From: an uncultured Chiayiivirga sp. | GTDB taxonomy: Bacteria; Pseudomonadota; Gammaproteobacteria; Xanthomonadales; Xanthomonadaceae | NCBI GenBank assembly: GCA_934525595.1 | Contig: CAKSZJ010000007.1 | Location: 1-64,000 of the forward strand | Direction: 5' to 3' | DNA: 64,000 nt | Part shown: piece by piece, positions 8,522 to 18,651 of the stretch | Layout of the letters: each line of letters starts with the position of its first letter | Numbering within the stretch: the first letter of the stretch is position 1 | Program-made: the position numbers and the translations under genes | The notes under the pieces: generated by a model | What the model was told of the DNA's origin: nothing | The model's input: only the letters and a program-made list of their open reading frames with translations | Database searches by the model: none

Positions 8522-11500
8522 TCAGTTCCCCGAGTAGGAATAGGTCTTGAAGAAGATGCGGATGTCGTCCACGCCGTGGCCATCGCGCACCCCGTTTCCA
8601 CCCGGAACCTTCGCCCCGTGGATGAAGGTGTCCAGGCCATCGTTCGGATCGGCGAGGAAAGTGCTGCCGGGGATGATGAGCAGCCAGCGGCGGTTCCATA
8701 CCGAGCGGCCGATCAGGCGGCTGTCCGCGCTGACCTGGTTGTCGTCGAACGGTTCGCTGTAGTGGAACGCGCGCATCATCGGGTAGCGGATGAGGTCGGT
8801 ACGCGCGCCGTCCAGCGACTCGGTCGGCACCCAGTCGTAGCGACCCAGCTCGGCCGCACCGATCGGGAACGGCACCGGGATCTTCTGCTCCACCACCTGC
8901 CACTGGCGCACGGTGAAGTCGAGCGGGTCGGGCGAGCGCAGCACGTCCTGGCCGACCGGGATCAGGTAGACGTTCGGGTCATCGGCCAGCGGCAGGCTGG
9001 CGTAGTTGCCGAACCAGGCACCGACCGAGCGGATGCGCGTGGCGAAGCGGCTCGGGTTGTAGGAGCTGTCGTTGGCACCCAGATCCCAGCCGAAGAAATT
9101 CAGCCCGGAGGTGACATTGGTGGAGAACTCGAACACCAGGCCCGGCTGGGGTCCGACGCTTTCCGGCGCGAACGGGCGGGCGTAGCGCCGGAATTCCGGG
9201 ATCTGCCACAGGTCGGCCACGCGCGCGGCCTCCAGCGTGCTGCGCCAGCCCTCGTCGCCATCCGCACCGGCATCGATGCGGAACAGTTCACGCCGCAGCG
9301 AGAAGCGGTTGGTCTCCACCTGCGGGGCGTTGAAGCCCATCTGGCCCTTGAGCACGTCGAAATTCAGCTTGAGCTGGGCCATGGTGTCGGCCAGACCCGG
9401 CGAACCAGCCACCGGCACGCCGTTCAGCACCTGTCCCAGGCTGCGCTGCTTGACCACGCTGGTCAGGAATGCCTGCCCCGCCTTGCTGTCGCCGCCCAGC
9501 AGGTTGGTCTCGTAGTCATAGGCCGAGGCGGCGAGGTAGACATAGCGCGCCGCCAGATCGAACGCCGCGCGGTACTTCTGCAGCGCGTCGTTGCGGAAAA
9601 TGCGGAAGGCCATGTCGCGGTAACGCGCTTCCTGCGTGGCGGCAGCGGCACCGCGGCGGAACCTGATCAACTGCTCGTAAACCCGCAGGCCTTCGGCGAG
9701 CGTAGCCAGATACTCGCCCCTGAGCTGCTTGATGGCCTCGGCCCGGGCGAAGATCTCCGCGCGCAGCAGCGGCTCCTGGCGCATGATCGCGTCGATCTCG
9801 CCGGCGAGGTTGTAGAGATCGAGGTTGGAGTCGTTGATCAGGGTGCGGATGCCCGACAGCTCGCTCACGTCCTCCTTGGAGGCATCGATGGCGTTGCCGG
9901 CGATTTCCAGCCCGTCGGCAATGCCGTCGGCCACCGAGGTGATGGTGGAGGCGGAGCCGTCGATTGCGCACTTGATGGTGGAAAACAGGTCGCCGCCGCC
10001 CGCCAGGCCGGCGATCACGTTGTCCGGAACGCAGTCCCCGGTGGTATCAAGCACTTCGCTCAGGATGTTGCCCACGCGCCGCGTGGCGATGGCCGAGTTG
10101 GTCATCACCTGTGCCGCGATGGTGAGGTTGCGCAGCTCGTTGCGCTGAGCGATGGCCAGGTTGATGTTGGCCTGGGCCGTCCCGAACGTGGCGCGCAGGG
10201 TTGAAATCCCGGCCTCCAGTTCCAGGCGCATCGCGTCGTATTCCAGAATGCCCTGCTTGAGCGAAATCTGCGCCATCAGGATCTCCTGCAGCGTCTGCTG
10301 CAGGCGGCCGGGCGCGCGGCGCTGGCCGGTCCAATCATCCGGCTTGGTGAACAGCAGGCCGGTGCCGGGAGTATCGGTGGTGACGTACTCGACTTCGAGC
10401 AGCCTGGTGTTGTCGGTGTCGCCCAGCGCGCAGCCGGTGCCCATCGGCGACACGTCGCAGTCACCGCTGGACACGCCGCCCAGGGTCCCGGTGCGGCTGG
10501 TATTGAAGAAGCCCACGCCGTTGGCGGCCGGCCGGTAGTAGCCCTTGAAGCGCTTGACGCGGCGCACCGCCATGTCGGCCTGCACCGGCGTATCGAAGTC
10601 GAAGGTCGTTCCGGCCAGGGCAGGTGCGTCCATGTACATGTAGTGGTAGAGGTCCGGGCCGTCGTAGCCGTCCGGATAGGTGCCGCCCGGACCGATGTCG
10701 TCGGCGTAGGGATAGCCGAAGATCTCGATCATCTGGTTGGTGAAGTCGGTCTCCTCGTCGATCGACATGTCCCACAGGTCGTCGGCGCTGTCCTGGGTCC
10801 GGCGCAGCTGGTTGGACAGCAGATTGGCGTAGTCCCACACCTTGAGCGCGTTGTTGAGCGAGCCCATCGCGCGCTCCCATACCTGCTCGAACTGGGTCTT
10901 GTTGAAGCGTTCGAGCTGGGCCGGATCGATGTCGAAGGACACCACGCCCTTGGCCAGACCGAGCGGATTGAGGCCGGCGTCGGCACGGTCGACCTTGCCC
11001 TGGATGCTGGCGAACTCGGACGTGATCTGCGCCAGCTCGCTGATGTTCCCGCGCTCGATGCGCTGGATGCCGACATGCGCCGGATTCGGATCCTCCACCG
11101 GCAGGATGGCGTTGCCGGTCACCCAGTCGAAATAGGCACCCGTACCGGCACGACGCCCCCATTCGGACAGGCCCCAGGCGCGCTGCGCATTGGTGTCGTC
11201 ATAGCCCTGGTACTGGCCGTTGGGATTCTCGACATAGGCCTTGCGATAGGTCAGGTCGACGATCTCGGCACCGGTCCTGGCCTTGGCCACGGCGGTCTCG
11301 ACGAACTGACGCTCGTCGAGGAAGTCCACGTTGATCGGCACCCCGGCCACCTGCACCGCCTCGGACTGCGGATTCCACGAGAAGTACGGATGGCGCAGAA
11401 GGTTGTAGTAGGTGGTCATCGCGGTCAGGTAGTGACCCCAGGCATCGCCATGGCCCTGCGGGAACATGATGCGCGCGTCGTACTCGTCGAGCACGCCGTT

Positions 11501-14500
11501 CACGTCCTGATCGGCAATGTTGTAGCTCAACGCATAGGCCACCTCGCCATCGCCGGTGGTGAAGTTCCAGAACAGGCGGTTGTAGACCGGCGAGGCCGCC
11601 ACCGGGCCGTGGCTGTCGTCGCGACCACGCAGCAGCACCAGCTCCTCGTCGAGCAGGGAGGTGAGCTGGTTCTGGAAGTTGAAGATCGTCGGGGACAGCG
11701 AATAGGTACCGCCATTGGAGTCGATCGCGATGGTGGAATCCTGCGCGTCGGCATAGGCCTCGTTGCCCAGGAGGGTGTAAAAGTCGGCCAGGCGCGAGGC
11801 CACCAGCAGCACCGCGGCGTTGGCCGGGCCGTAGTCGATCGGCGGGGTGGAATCGGCCGAAAGCTGCAGCGCGCGGCGCATCACCGTGGTATAGGCTTCG
11901 ATCAGGCCGATGCTGTTGAGGTTGTCGGGATCGGAGTTGAGCGCGATCGGACCCGAGTAGCGCTCGCCGAGCTGGATGAGCATGCTGGCGTAGTTGTTGG
12001 TCTCCGAGGAGCCGAAGTCCTGCACCCGCGCCTCGAACGGATTGAGCCGGCCCAGGACGCGCTTGACCCAGCCTTCGGCCAGCTGCGCACGCGGCCCGGT
12101 TGGCGTGGCACCCGGCTGGCCTGCCCACAGGCTCCATTGTCCGGGCTGGTCGTTGCCGCAGGCCGACAGGCCGCGGTAGCGCGCCAGGTACCAGTTGTCC
12201 GACAGGGTCTGGATATTGGCTCCCTCGATGCTGATCTCCATCGCGCCGTTCGGATTGGCCACGGGGAACTGGATCCAGCCGTGCATCTGCCCGGTTTCCG
12301 GGCTGGGCACGGGCATCGGCGGCGTGCCGTTGGCATCAGGGTGGAAATACCACTCGAACTGCAGTGCATCGGGATTGCCGCCAAAGTCGCCACCGTGGCG
12401 CAGCACCAGCTGCTCGTCGAAGATGTCATCGGGCGCGATCACGTTGATCTGGCCCTGATAGGGCATCGGGCCGGGCAGCGAGGACGACTCCAGGCAGCCG
12501 ACGCGGATCACCTCCAGCGACACCGGCAGCGCGCCGAGCGAAGGATCATTGTTGAAGGCGATGGTCATGTAGCCTGCGCCCTGCGCCGCACCGGCGGTCA
12601 GCGCGGAACCGCCGCCCACGGCCGAAAGCGGCTGCAGGAAGCCGGTGTTTTCGGGATCTTCGTAGGCGATCAGCAGCTCGCCCGCGGGGATATCGGTGAC
12701 CATGTCATGGCACTGGCGCACGCGGTTTTCATCGAGGCTCGAGTCGCGGCAGATCTTCTTGATGCCGCTGGGATTGCGGGTGAGGCGGAACAGCGCTTCC
12801 ACCGCCTGATCCCAGGTGCACGCGCCGCTGTCGCGGCAGTTGCCGGTGAAGGTTTCTTCCTCGGTGCCGTCACCGCCGTTGAACTTCTTGAGCAGCATGC
12901 GCTCGCGCTGGGTCATCACGTTGAGCAACAGCTTGGGATCCCCGGCACCGGTCTCGTCGAACACGCCGTGCATGACCAGTCGCTTGTTCATGCCGTCCCA
13001 GTACATGCGCTCGCCCAGCGACGCGGGCATCCGCTGGGTCCCGTCGGAGGAGCCGGTGATGTCCTGGAATCCGTCGGTGCGGAAGCTCGTCGCCACGCTT
13101 GCGGGAATCTGTGACAGACGCACCCAGCGCGTGCTGACCGGGTCGATCAGCTGCGCCAGCGTCTGCGACGGCTCAGGGTCGTCGCCTGCGGCATCACGGG
13201 TCTGGTCGTAGACGATCTCCACCGCCGCCTGGCTGGAGATGTCAGGCAGGCCGCGCTTGGGTGCGAGCAGGGTTTCGCCCGCCACCAGCAGCGGCGGATT
13301 CTCCGGCCAGGCGATGGTGTATTCGACCGGAATCGGGTCCATCGGCGTCGTCGCGCCACCCTGCGACTGCGGCAGGCGCGCCAGCCACGGCGTGCACTGG
13401 CCGGGCGGGTAGTCGTTGACGTCGTTGTTGTCGTTGTCCTGGTAGAAGCCCGGCTGCATCGGATAGAAGTAATGCACCTTGCCGCTGCCGGCCGACTTGG
13501 CCCAGAGCTGGTTCTTGTGGTCCTGGAAGAACGGCGGCGGCGGCGGCCCGTCCACGGCCTGTCCCTGCACGAAGGTCTCGGCGCAGCTGGGTAGCAGGCG
13601 CACCGGATAGGGCGGCGACACCGTCGTGCCTGCGGTGCCGGTGTAGCGGAAGCGGTTGTAGCCGGCACCCGTGGCCAGCACGCGATAGAGCTTGAAGTTC
13701 CACTCCAGCGTGGTGCCGTTGTAGTACTTGAGCAGGACGTAGGGATCGGACGGTGCCGCCGGATCCAGATCGCCGCCGAAGTCCGAACGCAGCGCGAACA
13801 CCGCATCGGCACCGGTGCCGGTGGAGGACGGTGCCATCATCGCGTGCTCGTCGTTGGGATTGAATCCGGGCGCGGCGTAGTCGTTCTGCACGTAGATGTG
13901 CGCCTGCGGGAAAGACGCGGCACCAAGAATCTGCTGTCCGAAGACCTCGCTGCCCTGCTCGCTGGCGATGACGATGCGATCGGGGTCATAGGGCCAGCGC
14001 GGCTGGTAGCGCACCGCGCGGCTGGGCCAATAGGTGCCCTTGCCGTTGCGCCGGTACCAGGCCACCGCCAGCTCGCGGCCCGCGTCCTGAATGCGGCGGC
14101 TGGAATAGCGGTTGACCGGAATGATGGTGCCGGTGCGCGCGGTGCGGTTGTAGGCCGCGTTCACGCCGTTGCCGTCGTAATAGGCCAGCTCGTTCACCAC
14201 CCAGCCGGCGCGGCCGGTTTCGTTGTGTGCGGTGCTGGTGAGCTTCTTGCCGATCTCCACCGACACGTTGTCCTGGAAGTTGGCGGTCAGGTGATACGGC
14301 AAAGAGCGCACCACCTCGATGAAGGTGGGGAACTGCATCTGGTCGGTGGAGGTTCCCTGCACGTACTGGATCACTGCGTAGCCGCTGCGCGGGGCGTTGA
14401 ACACGCCGCCGTCGAGGGTGGCACCGCTGCTGCCGCCGGAAGGCAACACCAGATCGCCCAGGATCTGGTACCCGGCCGGCTTGGCCTCGACCGGCGCGCC

Positions 14501-16873
14501 GATCACGTGGGCCTGGTAGCAGCCCTCTTCGCCCGGCATGCCGGGCAGGTCGATGTCGCCGCAGGCGCGCGCGGGCCAGACGCCCGCACCCTGCGTCACC
14601 ACTCGCGCGGGCGAGGTCGGATCGGTATTGACGCGCCAGCGGACTTCGATCGGCGGCGTCGGCTGCAGGGGGATGAACTGCCAGGTTGCCGCCACGGAGG
14701 AAGTCGCGGGCCGGTAAACCCAGGTGAACCAGCGGTATTCGTTCCCGGTGGCCTGCACCTGTACGCCATCGTGGAACACCTCGGGCAGCATCGCGACCGT
14801 ACCCACCTGCGCGCCGCTGGGCGGCGTCAGCGGCACGCCCACCGCCCAGGCCTCGGGCTGGAAAAACCGTCCGTCGTTGCTGAGCTTGACGATGAATCCG
14901 TCGGTCGCACCCTGCGCCACCAGTTGGTCCACCGGGCCGAACTGGGCGATGCCCTGGAAACGTCCGGAGACGTAGAGCTGCCCACCTGCGGTGGCGACCA
15001 TCGAGCGTGCGGAATCCACGCCCGTGCCGCCCGCCGCCGCGGGCGGATTGCCCACGGCCGGCGCGCCGCCCGTCAGCCAGGCCCACTGCCCGTCGGCGAG
15101 GTTGAGGCCCGCGATGTAGGCGTCTGCGCCCCCCGCATTGCCGCTGATCCGGTGCGGCCCGAGGTCGAGGCTGCCGCTGAAGGCACCGGCGACGAAGACC
15201 CGGGTGCCATCAGAGGCTACGGTGTAGGCATCGCCGCTGCCGGTGGCGAGAAGGTTGTTGCACGCGTAAGTGCCGCTGCCGGGAGTCAGAACGGCGACGA
15301 AACCGGCGCTGGCATCGGGAACGGCCGGGCATGATGCCAGCGGAATCGACACGCCGGCGGGTGCCTTGCCAACCACCGCGATGCGCGTCTGGTTATTGCT
15401 GGAGAAGGCCAGGGCGTCGGAGATCGCAATCGAGCCGTGGAAACGCCGCGGGGTGCCAAAGACCGGCGAACTGCTGCCCACGTTTGAAATCGAGTGGATG
15501 TAGCCCTCGTTGAAGTAGGCCTTGGCCGTCAGGCGCTCGACGAACCACCAGTCGAATTCGCCACCGCTGCCGCCGATCATCCGCACCCGCAGCTTGAGGT
15601 TGGAATGACGGATCGCCGGATCACCGTTGGTGACGCTGGCGCTGATCCGCTCGCCCGCGGCCCCCCCGGCCGTGAAGCGCTGCAGTTCGCGCCAGTCGCC
15701 GGTGGCGGACAGGTACTCCAGCACCAGGTCTTCGCTGCCGGACCAATCCGGATGTTCACTCAGATATGACGAATAGTTGTATCCACCCGATGAAAGCGGA
15801 GGCGCGGGGTACCGGAAGATGGTGTTTCCGCGAATGATCACCGCCTCTACCGTGACCGCGCTGGCCTCGGTGGTGTCCAGAGCCGTCTTGCTCTGCACCG
15901 CGACATGGCCGCTGCGCAGGGCAAGGCCAGGCGACCCGCCAAAGTATGAGGTCAGAATATCGAAATGCTGCTGCGAGACAATGTGCGCCGCCCCGCCCCA
16001 AGCCTCGGCGACTTCCCAGTTGTCTGCAAGATTGGTGCCTGGACCGAAGGTCTCGCTGCGCAGGGTGGTCTGACCCTGGGCCTCCTCGCCCAGCATGTGC
16101 AGGCCGCCCTCCTGATCCAGCAGCAGGCGCCGCCCGATTTCCGACACGCCTGCTCCGGGGCGATTCACCGCCCAGAGCCACGCCGACCCGTCGGCCTGCA
16201 TCCGCGCCAGGAAGTCGTCCTGTGCTTGGCTGCCGCCGGTGAGCGTCACGCTGTTGCCGCTGCCGGGCGCATTGAAGGTCACGCTCTGCCGGTACGCGCC
16301 TGTCAGGATCAGCGAGTCGGGAATGGGCGGCACCACGGAAGAGTTGCCCGGCAGGACCACCACGTCGTTGACGCTGGAGGGATAGCTGCCGCTTCCGTGG
16401 TTCGCGCGCCGCACCCAGTCCCAGGTGCCTTGGGCGCTGATCCTGGCCACGAAACCGTCCTGGCGCGTGTTCGGACCGCTGGTGGTTACCCCTCCCCCGA
16501 ACGAAGCGTTGCCGTAGAGGTTGCCCACCAGATAGGCGTTGTTGGACGCGTCCAGCGCCAAGCCCACGGCGGTATCGGTGAGGATGCCCCCGGCGGACTT
16601 GGCCCACAGCACGCGTCCTCCGGCATCCAGGCGGGCCACGAAGATGTCCTGCAGCCCGGCGGCGTTGAGCGTGAAACTGCCCATCACCGTTTCGCCGGTG
16701 AAGTTGCCGGCGATCAGGATGTCGCCGTTGGGTGCGGCAACGGTGCGCACCACCTCTGCGTTGGGAAAGCCGTGCGGCCAGGCGGCCTGGGCCTGCGGGG
16801 CCAGTGCACCCGCGAGCAGGGCCGCGGCTCCGAGCACCAGGCCGCGCGAATCAATCGACTGAAGGAAAGCCAT
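8522..16873 (-). CDS. Giant exported protein (2783 aa), N-terminal SBBP-like propeller and C-terminal helical region
   Basis: No family recognised over the full length. After a signal peptide (LVLGAAALLAGALAPQAQA) comes an SBBP-like propeller (about residues 25-680) with blades such as DIFVARLDAGGRVLWAKSAGG. It is interrupted by a MAM/lectin-like insertion (about 275-460, with LVLEYLSATGDW and GGSGGEFDWWFVERL). A long middle part contains many W/Y and Pro-Asp-Asn segments. A markedly helical stretch (about 2190-2530: ISLKQGILEYDAMRLELEAG, EIDAIMRQEPLLRAEIF) follows. The C-terminus RNRRWLLIIPGSTFLADPNDG to DIRIFFKTYSYSGN has no recognised family. Start at 16873 has AGGGGA six bases upstream; an earlier frame-compatible codon at 16891 would overlap the previous stop. 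It lies 14 bases after the upstream gene and 2 before the next, clearly operonic. Binding or toxin-like roles are speculation. Confidence 0.82.
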   Translation of the reverse strand: MAFLQSIDSRGLVLGAAALLAGALAPQAQAAWPHGFPNAEVVRTVAAPNGDILIAGNFTGETVMGSFTLNAAGLQDIFVARLDAGGRVLWAKSAGGILTDTAVGLALDASNNAYLVGNLYGNASFGGGVTTSGPNTRQDGFVARISAQGTWDWVRRANHGSGSYPSSVNDVVVLPGNSSVVPPIPDSLILTGAYRQSVTFNAPGSGNSVTLTGGSQAQDDFLARMQADGSAWLWAVNRPGAGVSEIGRRLLLDQEGGLHMLGEEAQGQTTLRSETFGPGTNLADNWEVAEAWGGAAHIVSQQHFDILTSYFGGSPGLALRSGHVAVQSKTALDTTEASAVTVEAVIIRGNTIFRYPAPPLSSGGYNYSSYLSEHPDWSGSEDLVLEYLSATGDWRELQRFTAGGAAGERISASVTNGDPAIRHSNLKLRVRMIGGSGGEFDWWFVERLTAKAYFNEGYIHSISNVGSSSPVFGTPRRFHGSIAISDALAFSSNNQTRIAVVGKAPAGVSIPLASCPAVPDASAGFVAVLTPGSGTYACNNLLATGSGDAYTVASDGTRVFVAGAFSGSLDLGPHRISGNAGGADAYIAGLNLADGQWAWLTGGAPAVGNPPAAAGGTGVDSARSMVATAGGQLYVSGRFQGIAQFGPVDQLVAQGATDGFIVKLSNDGRFFQPEAWAVGVPLTPPSGAQVGTVAMLPEVFHDGVQVQATGNEYRWFTWVYRPATSSVAATWQFIPLQPTPPIEVRWRVNTDPTSPARVVTQGAGVWPARACGDIDLPGMPGEEGCYQAHVIGAPVEAKPAGYQILGDLVLPSGGSSGATLDGGVFNAPRSGYAVIQYVQGTSTDQMQFPTFIEVVRSLPYHLTANFQDNVSVEIGKKLTSTAHNETGRAGWVVNELAYYDGNGVNAAYNRTARTGTIIPVNRYSSRRIQDAGRELAVAWYRRNGKGTYWPSRAVRYQPRWPYDPDRIVIASEQGSEVFGQQILGAASFPQAHIYVQNDYAAPGFNPNDEHAMMAPSSTGTGADAVFALRSDFGGDLDPAAPSDPYVLLKYYNGTTLEWNFKLYRVLATGAGYNRFRYTGTAGTTVSPPYPVRLLPSCAETFVQGQAVDGPPPPPFFQDHKNQLWAKSAGSGKVHYFYPMQPGFYQDNDNNDVNDYPPGQCTPWLARLPQSQGGATTPMDPIPVEYTIAWPENPPLLVAGETLLAPKRGLPDISSQAAVEIVYDQTRDAAGDDPEPSQTLAQLIDPVSTRWVRLSQIPASVATSFRTDGFQDITGSSDGTQRMPASLGERMYWDGMNKRLVMHGVFDETGAGDPKLLLNVMTQRERMLLKKFNGGDGTEEETFTGNCRDSGACTWDQAVEALFRLTRNPSGIKKICRDSSLDENRVRQCHDMVTDIPAGELLIAYEDPENTGFLQPLSAVGGGSALTAGAAQGAGYMTIAFNNDPSLGALPVSLEVIRVGCLESSSLPGPMPYQGQINVIAPDDIFDEQLVLRHGGDFGGNPDALQFEWYFHPDANGTPPMPVPSPETGQMHGWIQFPVANPNGAMEISIEGANIQTLSDNWYLARYRGLSACGNDQPGQWSLWAGQPGATPTGPRAQLAEGWVKRVLGRLNPFEARVQDFGSSETNNYASMLIQLGERYSGPIALNSDPDNLNSIGLIEAYTTVMRRALQLSADSTPPIDYGPANAAVLLVASRLADFYTLLGNEAYADAQDSTIAIDSNGGTYSLSPTIFNFQNQLTSLLDEELVLLRGRDDSHGPVAASPVYNRLFWNFTTGDGEVAYALSYNIADQDVNGVLDEYDARIMFPQGHGDAWGHYLTAMTTYYNLLRHPYFSWNPQSEAVQVAGVPINVDFLDERQFVETAVAKARTGAEIVDLTYRKAYVENPNGQYQGYDDTNAQRAWGLSEWGRRAGTGAYFDWVTGNAILPVEDPNPAHVGIQRIERGNISELAQITSEFASIQGKVDRADAGLNPLGLAKGVVSFDIDPAQLERFNKTQFEQVWERAMGSLNNALKVWDYANLLSNQLRRTQDSADDLWDMSIDEETDFTNQMIEIFGYPYADDIGPGGTYPDGYDGPDLYHYMYMDAPALAGTTFDFDTPVQADMAVRRVKRFKGYYRPAANGVGFFNTSRTGTLGGVSSGDCDVSPMGTGCALGDTDNTRLLEVEYVTTDTPGTGLLFTKPDDWTGQRRAPGRLQQTLQEILMAQISLKQGILEYDAMRLELEAGISTLRATFGTAQANINLAIAQRNELRNLTIAAQVMTNSAIATRRVGNILSEVLDTTGDCVPDNVIAGLAGGGDLFSTIKCAIDGSASTITSVADGIADGLEIAGNAIDASKEDVSELSGIRTLINDSNLDLYNLAGEIDAIMRQEPLLRAEIFARAEAIKQLRGEYLATLAEGLRVYEQLIRFRRGAAAATQEARYRDMAFRIFRNDALQKYRAAFDLAARYVYLAASAYDYETNLLGGDSKAGQAFLTSVVKQRSLGQVLNGVPVAGSPGLADTMAQLKLNFDVLKGQMGFNAPQVETNRFSLRRELFRIDAGADGDEGWRSTLEAARVADLWQIPEFRRYARPFAPESVGPQPGLVFEFSTNVTSGLNFFGWDLGANDSSYNPSRFATRIRSVGAWFGNYASLPLADDPNVYLIPVGQDVLRSPDPLDFTVRQWQVVEQKIPVPFPIGAAELGRYDWVPTESLDGARTDLIRYPMMRAFHYSEPFDDNQVSADSRLIGRSVWNRRWLLIIPGSTFLADPNDGLDTFIHGAKVPGGNGVRDGHGVDDIRIFFKTYSYSGN

Positions 16874-16887
16874 GGTCTGTCCCCTGA

Positions 16888-18651
16888 TCACTGGTTCAGC
16901 ACCGTCACCGGCGAGGCGCGGCGAAGGTGGAAGGTTCCGGAAGTGAAAATCGGATTGCGGTGCAGTCCGGTGATCGATTCGGCGAAAGTGCCGCCGATCA
17001 CCGTGTCGCCCCAGCCTGGCCCGTTGCTGCCCGATGGGTCATCCGGGGTGAAGGCCATCTGGACGTTGCGCACCACCTGGAACGCCTCGGGCAGGTAGTT
17101 GAGGAACTGCTCGTCCAGGTTGTCGTGATCGGGGTGGTAGCGGTGCAGGAACGGATTGGTCGGCAGCTGCGGCTCCATCACGATCGTGGTGGAGATTTCC
17201 CCGCCAGGGCCGAATACGCCGGTGAAATCCAGCGTCTCGCCGCTGAAGTCGTAGCCGATGGAGCTGAAGCGCAGCCCGACCGGCACGCCATCGCGGCCGG
17301 CGACGCCGCTGTAGAGACTGATGAGCTGCTTGTTGGTCAAGAGCACGTAGCGACCCGGCTGGTCCACTTCCTGATAGGAGGGGTCGATGCTGCTCGGGCG
17401 CATCGTGCCTTCTTCCCACATCTGGATCACGTCCTTGAGCAGGCGCGCCTGGCCCTGCGCGTTGACGTGCACCAGGAAACGCTGGGTGAATGTGCTGGCA
17501 CCGACCGTCCTGGGTGCGGTGCCGGCGTTCTGGGCTTCGCTGACCTTGTCGATCACCACCTCGCCGATCCACAGGCCGGCGAACAGCAGCGGATTGTCGC
17601 CGCCCGCCTTCGCGCCGGCGGGTCGCTGCGCCAGCGCGCCCGGCTGGACCACGTCGCCGCCGACATGCAGGACGATGCGGTCGCCCAGTTCATCGGTGAT
17701 GGCGATGAGCTGTTCCATTCGCGCCTGGGTGAACTGCGACCGCTTGATCGCCAGGGTGACGAAGACATCCTGGTTGGCCGGAGCGTCGATGACTTCCACG
17801 TCCGGCAGGTCCGGCCAGCCCACCTCGCCCGTTTCCGGATCCTCCAGTCGCATCGACAGCGGAACGCGCATCGTGCCGAGCCGCTCGATCTGGAAGCTGC
17901 TGTTGACGCCACTGAGGTTGCGCAGCACGAAGCGCATCTGGTCGAACGCGGTGTCGAAGGCGAGCGACTCGCCCTGGTCGAGCACCAGGTGCATGCGGCC
18001 CTGGTAGCGCGAGTTGCCCTGGGTGTGGATCCAGTAGGCCTCGTTGGCATTGATGGGCGTGGTGCCCGAAACCAGCTTCCAGCGCCCGTCGGCATTGTCG
18101 AGGCGATAGATCGGCTGCCCGGTGTGGCCGGGCGACTGGGAGAAGAATTCGTTGAAGGTCGGCGGATTGCTCGCCGTCACCGACAGGCCGGTCAGGGTGA
18201 AGCTGTCCGGCCGCCACTGGGTGGGGATGAAGCGCGGCTTGCCGCTGATGGTGAGCTGGCGAATACCGGCATCGTCGGGCAGGCGCACCAGATAGGCGGT
18301 GTTGCCGTCGATGGTGAACAGATTGGTGAGCATGGCGTCGGGGCGCGATTCGGGGAACCAGGCGTACCAGCCTTCGATGTTCTCCAGCCCGTCGGACGGA
18401 TTGCGAATGAACTGGACCTGGTCGCGATTCGGAATCCAGCGCCAGACGCTGCGCACCGGGATGTTCGCGAAGACCGATTCGATGTCGTTCTGGGCCGGTT
18501 GCAGCGCGACGTGGATCGCGTTCCAGCCCGGCTTCAGGGTGATGGTCTGGGTCATGTCGGCCGCCCGCGGTGCCAGCGGGAACAGCAGCAGGGCCAGCGC
18601 GGCAACGCGCACGAGGAGCGAGGTGATTGAACTGGACATGGCGAAATTCAT
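16888..18651 (-). CDS. Exported protein of unknown function with LKPGWN N-terminal domain (587 aa)
   Basis: Third gene of the giant-protein cluster. A signal peptide (LLVRVAALALLLFPLAPRAA) leads into TLKPGWNAIHVALQP, then SVFANIPVRSVWRW and IEGWYAWFPES. A Trp-rich start of this kind also occurs in large extracellular proteins of other bacteria, but I cannot name the domain. The middle has NEAYWIHTQG and VFVTLAIKRSQFTQ. The C-terminal half contains HRYHPDHDNLDEQFL, an Asp/His-rich stretch that could bind metal. The end is a small beta-rich segment, GTFHLRRASPVTVLNQ. The ATG overlaps the stop of the prolyl isomerase gene (ATGA), so the two are probably coupled. The constant association with the giant proteins suggests a partner or anchor, which is inference. 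Confidence 0.82.
   Translation of the reverse strand: MNFAMSSSITSLLVRVAALALLLFPLAPRAADMTQTITLKPGWNAIHVALQPAQNDIESVFANIPVRSVWRWIPNRDQVQFIRNPSDGLENIEGWYAWFPESRPDAMLTNLFTIDGNTAYLVRLPDDAGIRQLTISGKPRFIPTQWRPDSFTLTGLSVTASNPPTFNEFFSQSPGHTGQPIYRLDNADGRWKLVSGTTPINANEAYWIHTQGNSRYQGRMHLVLDQGESLAFDTAFDQMRFVLRNLSGVNSSFQIERLGTMRVPLSMRLEDPETGEVGWPDLPDVEVIDAPANQDVFVTLAIKRSQFTQARMEQLIAITDELGDRIVLHVGGDVVQPGALAQRPAGAKAGGDNPLLFAGLWIGEVVIDKVSEAQNAGTAPRTVGASTFTQRFLVHVNAQGQARLLKDVIQMWEEGTMRPSSIDPSYQEVDQPGRYVLLTNKQLISLYSGVAGRDGVPVGLRFSSIGYDFSGETLDFTGVFGPGGEISTTIVMEPQLPTNPFLHRYHPDHDNLDEQFLNYLPEAFQVVRNVQMAFTPDDPSGSNGPGWGDTVIGGTFAESITGLHRNPIFTSGTFHLRRASPVTVLNQ

Noticed and set aside
8522..16873. Tc-toxin A subunit
   Set aside because: Size and a helical stretch are suggestive, but there is no TcB/TcC gene nearby, no Rhs repeat and no diagnostic Tc motif; kept only as a comparison to run.
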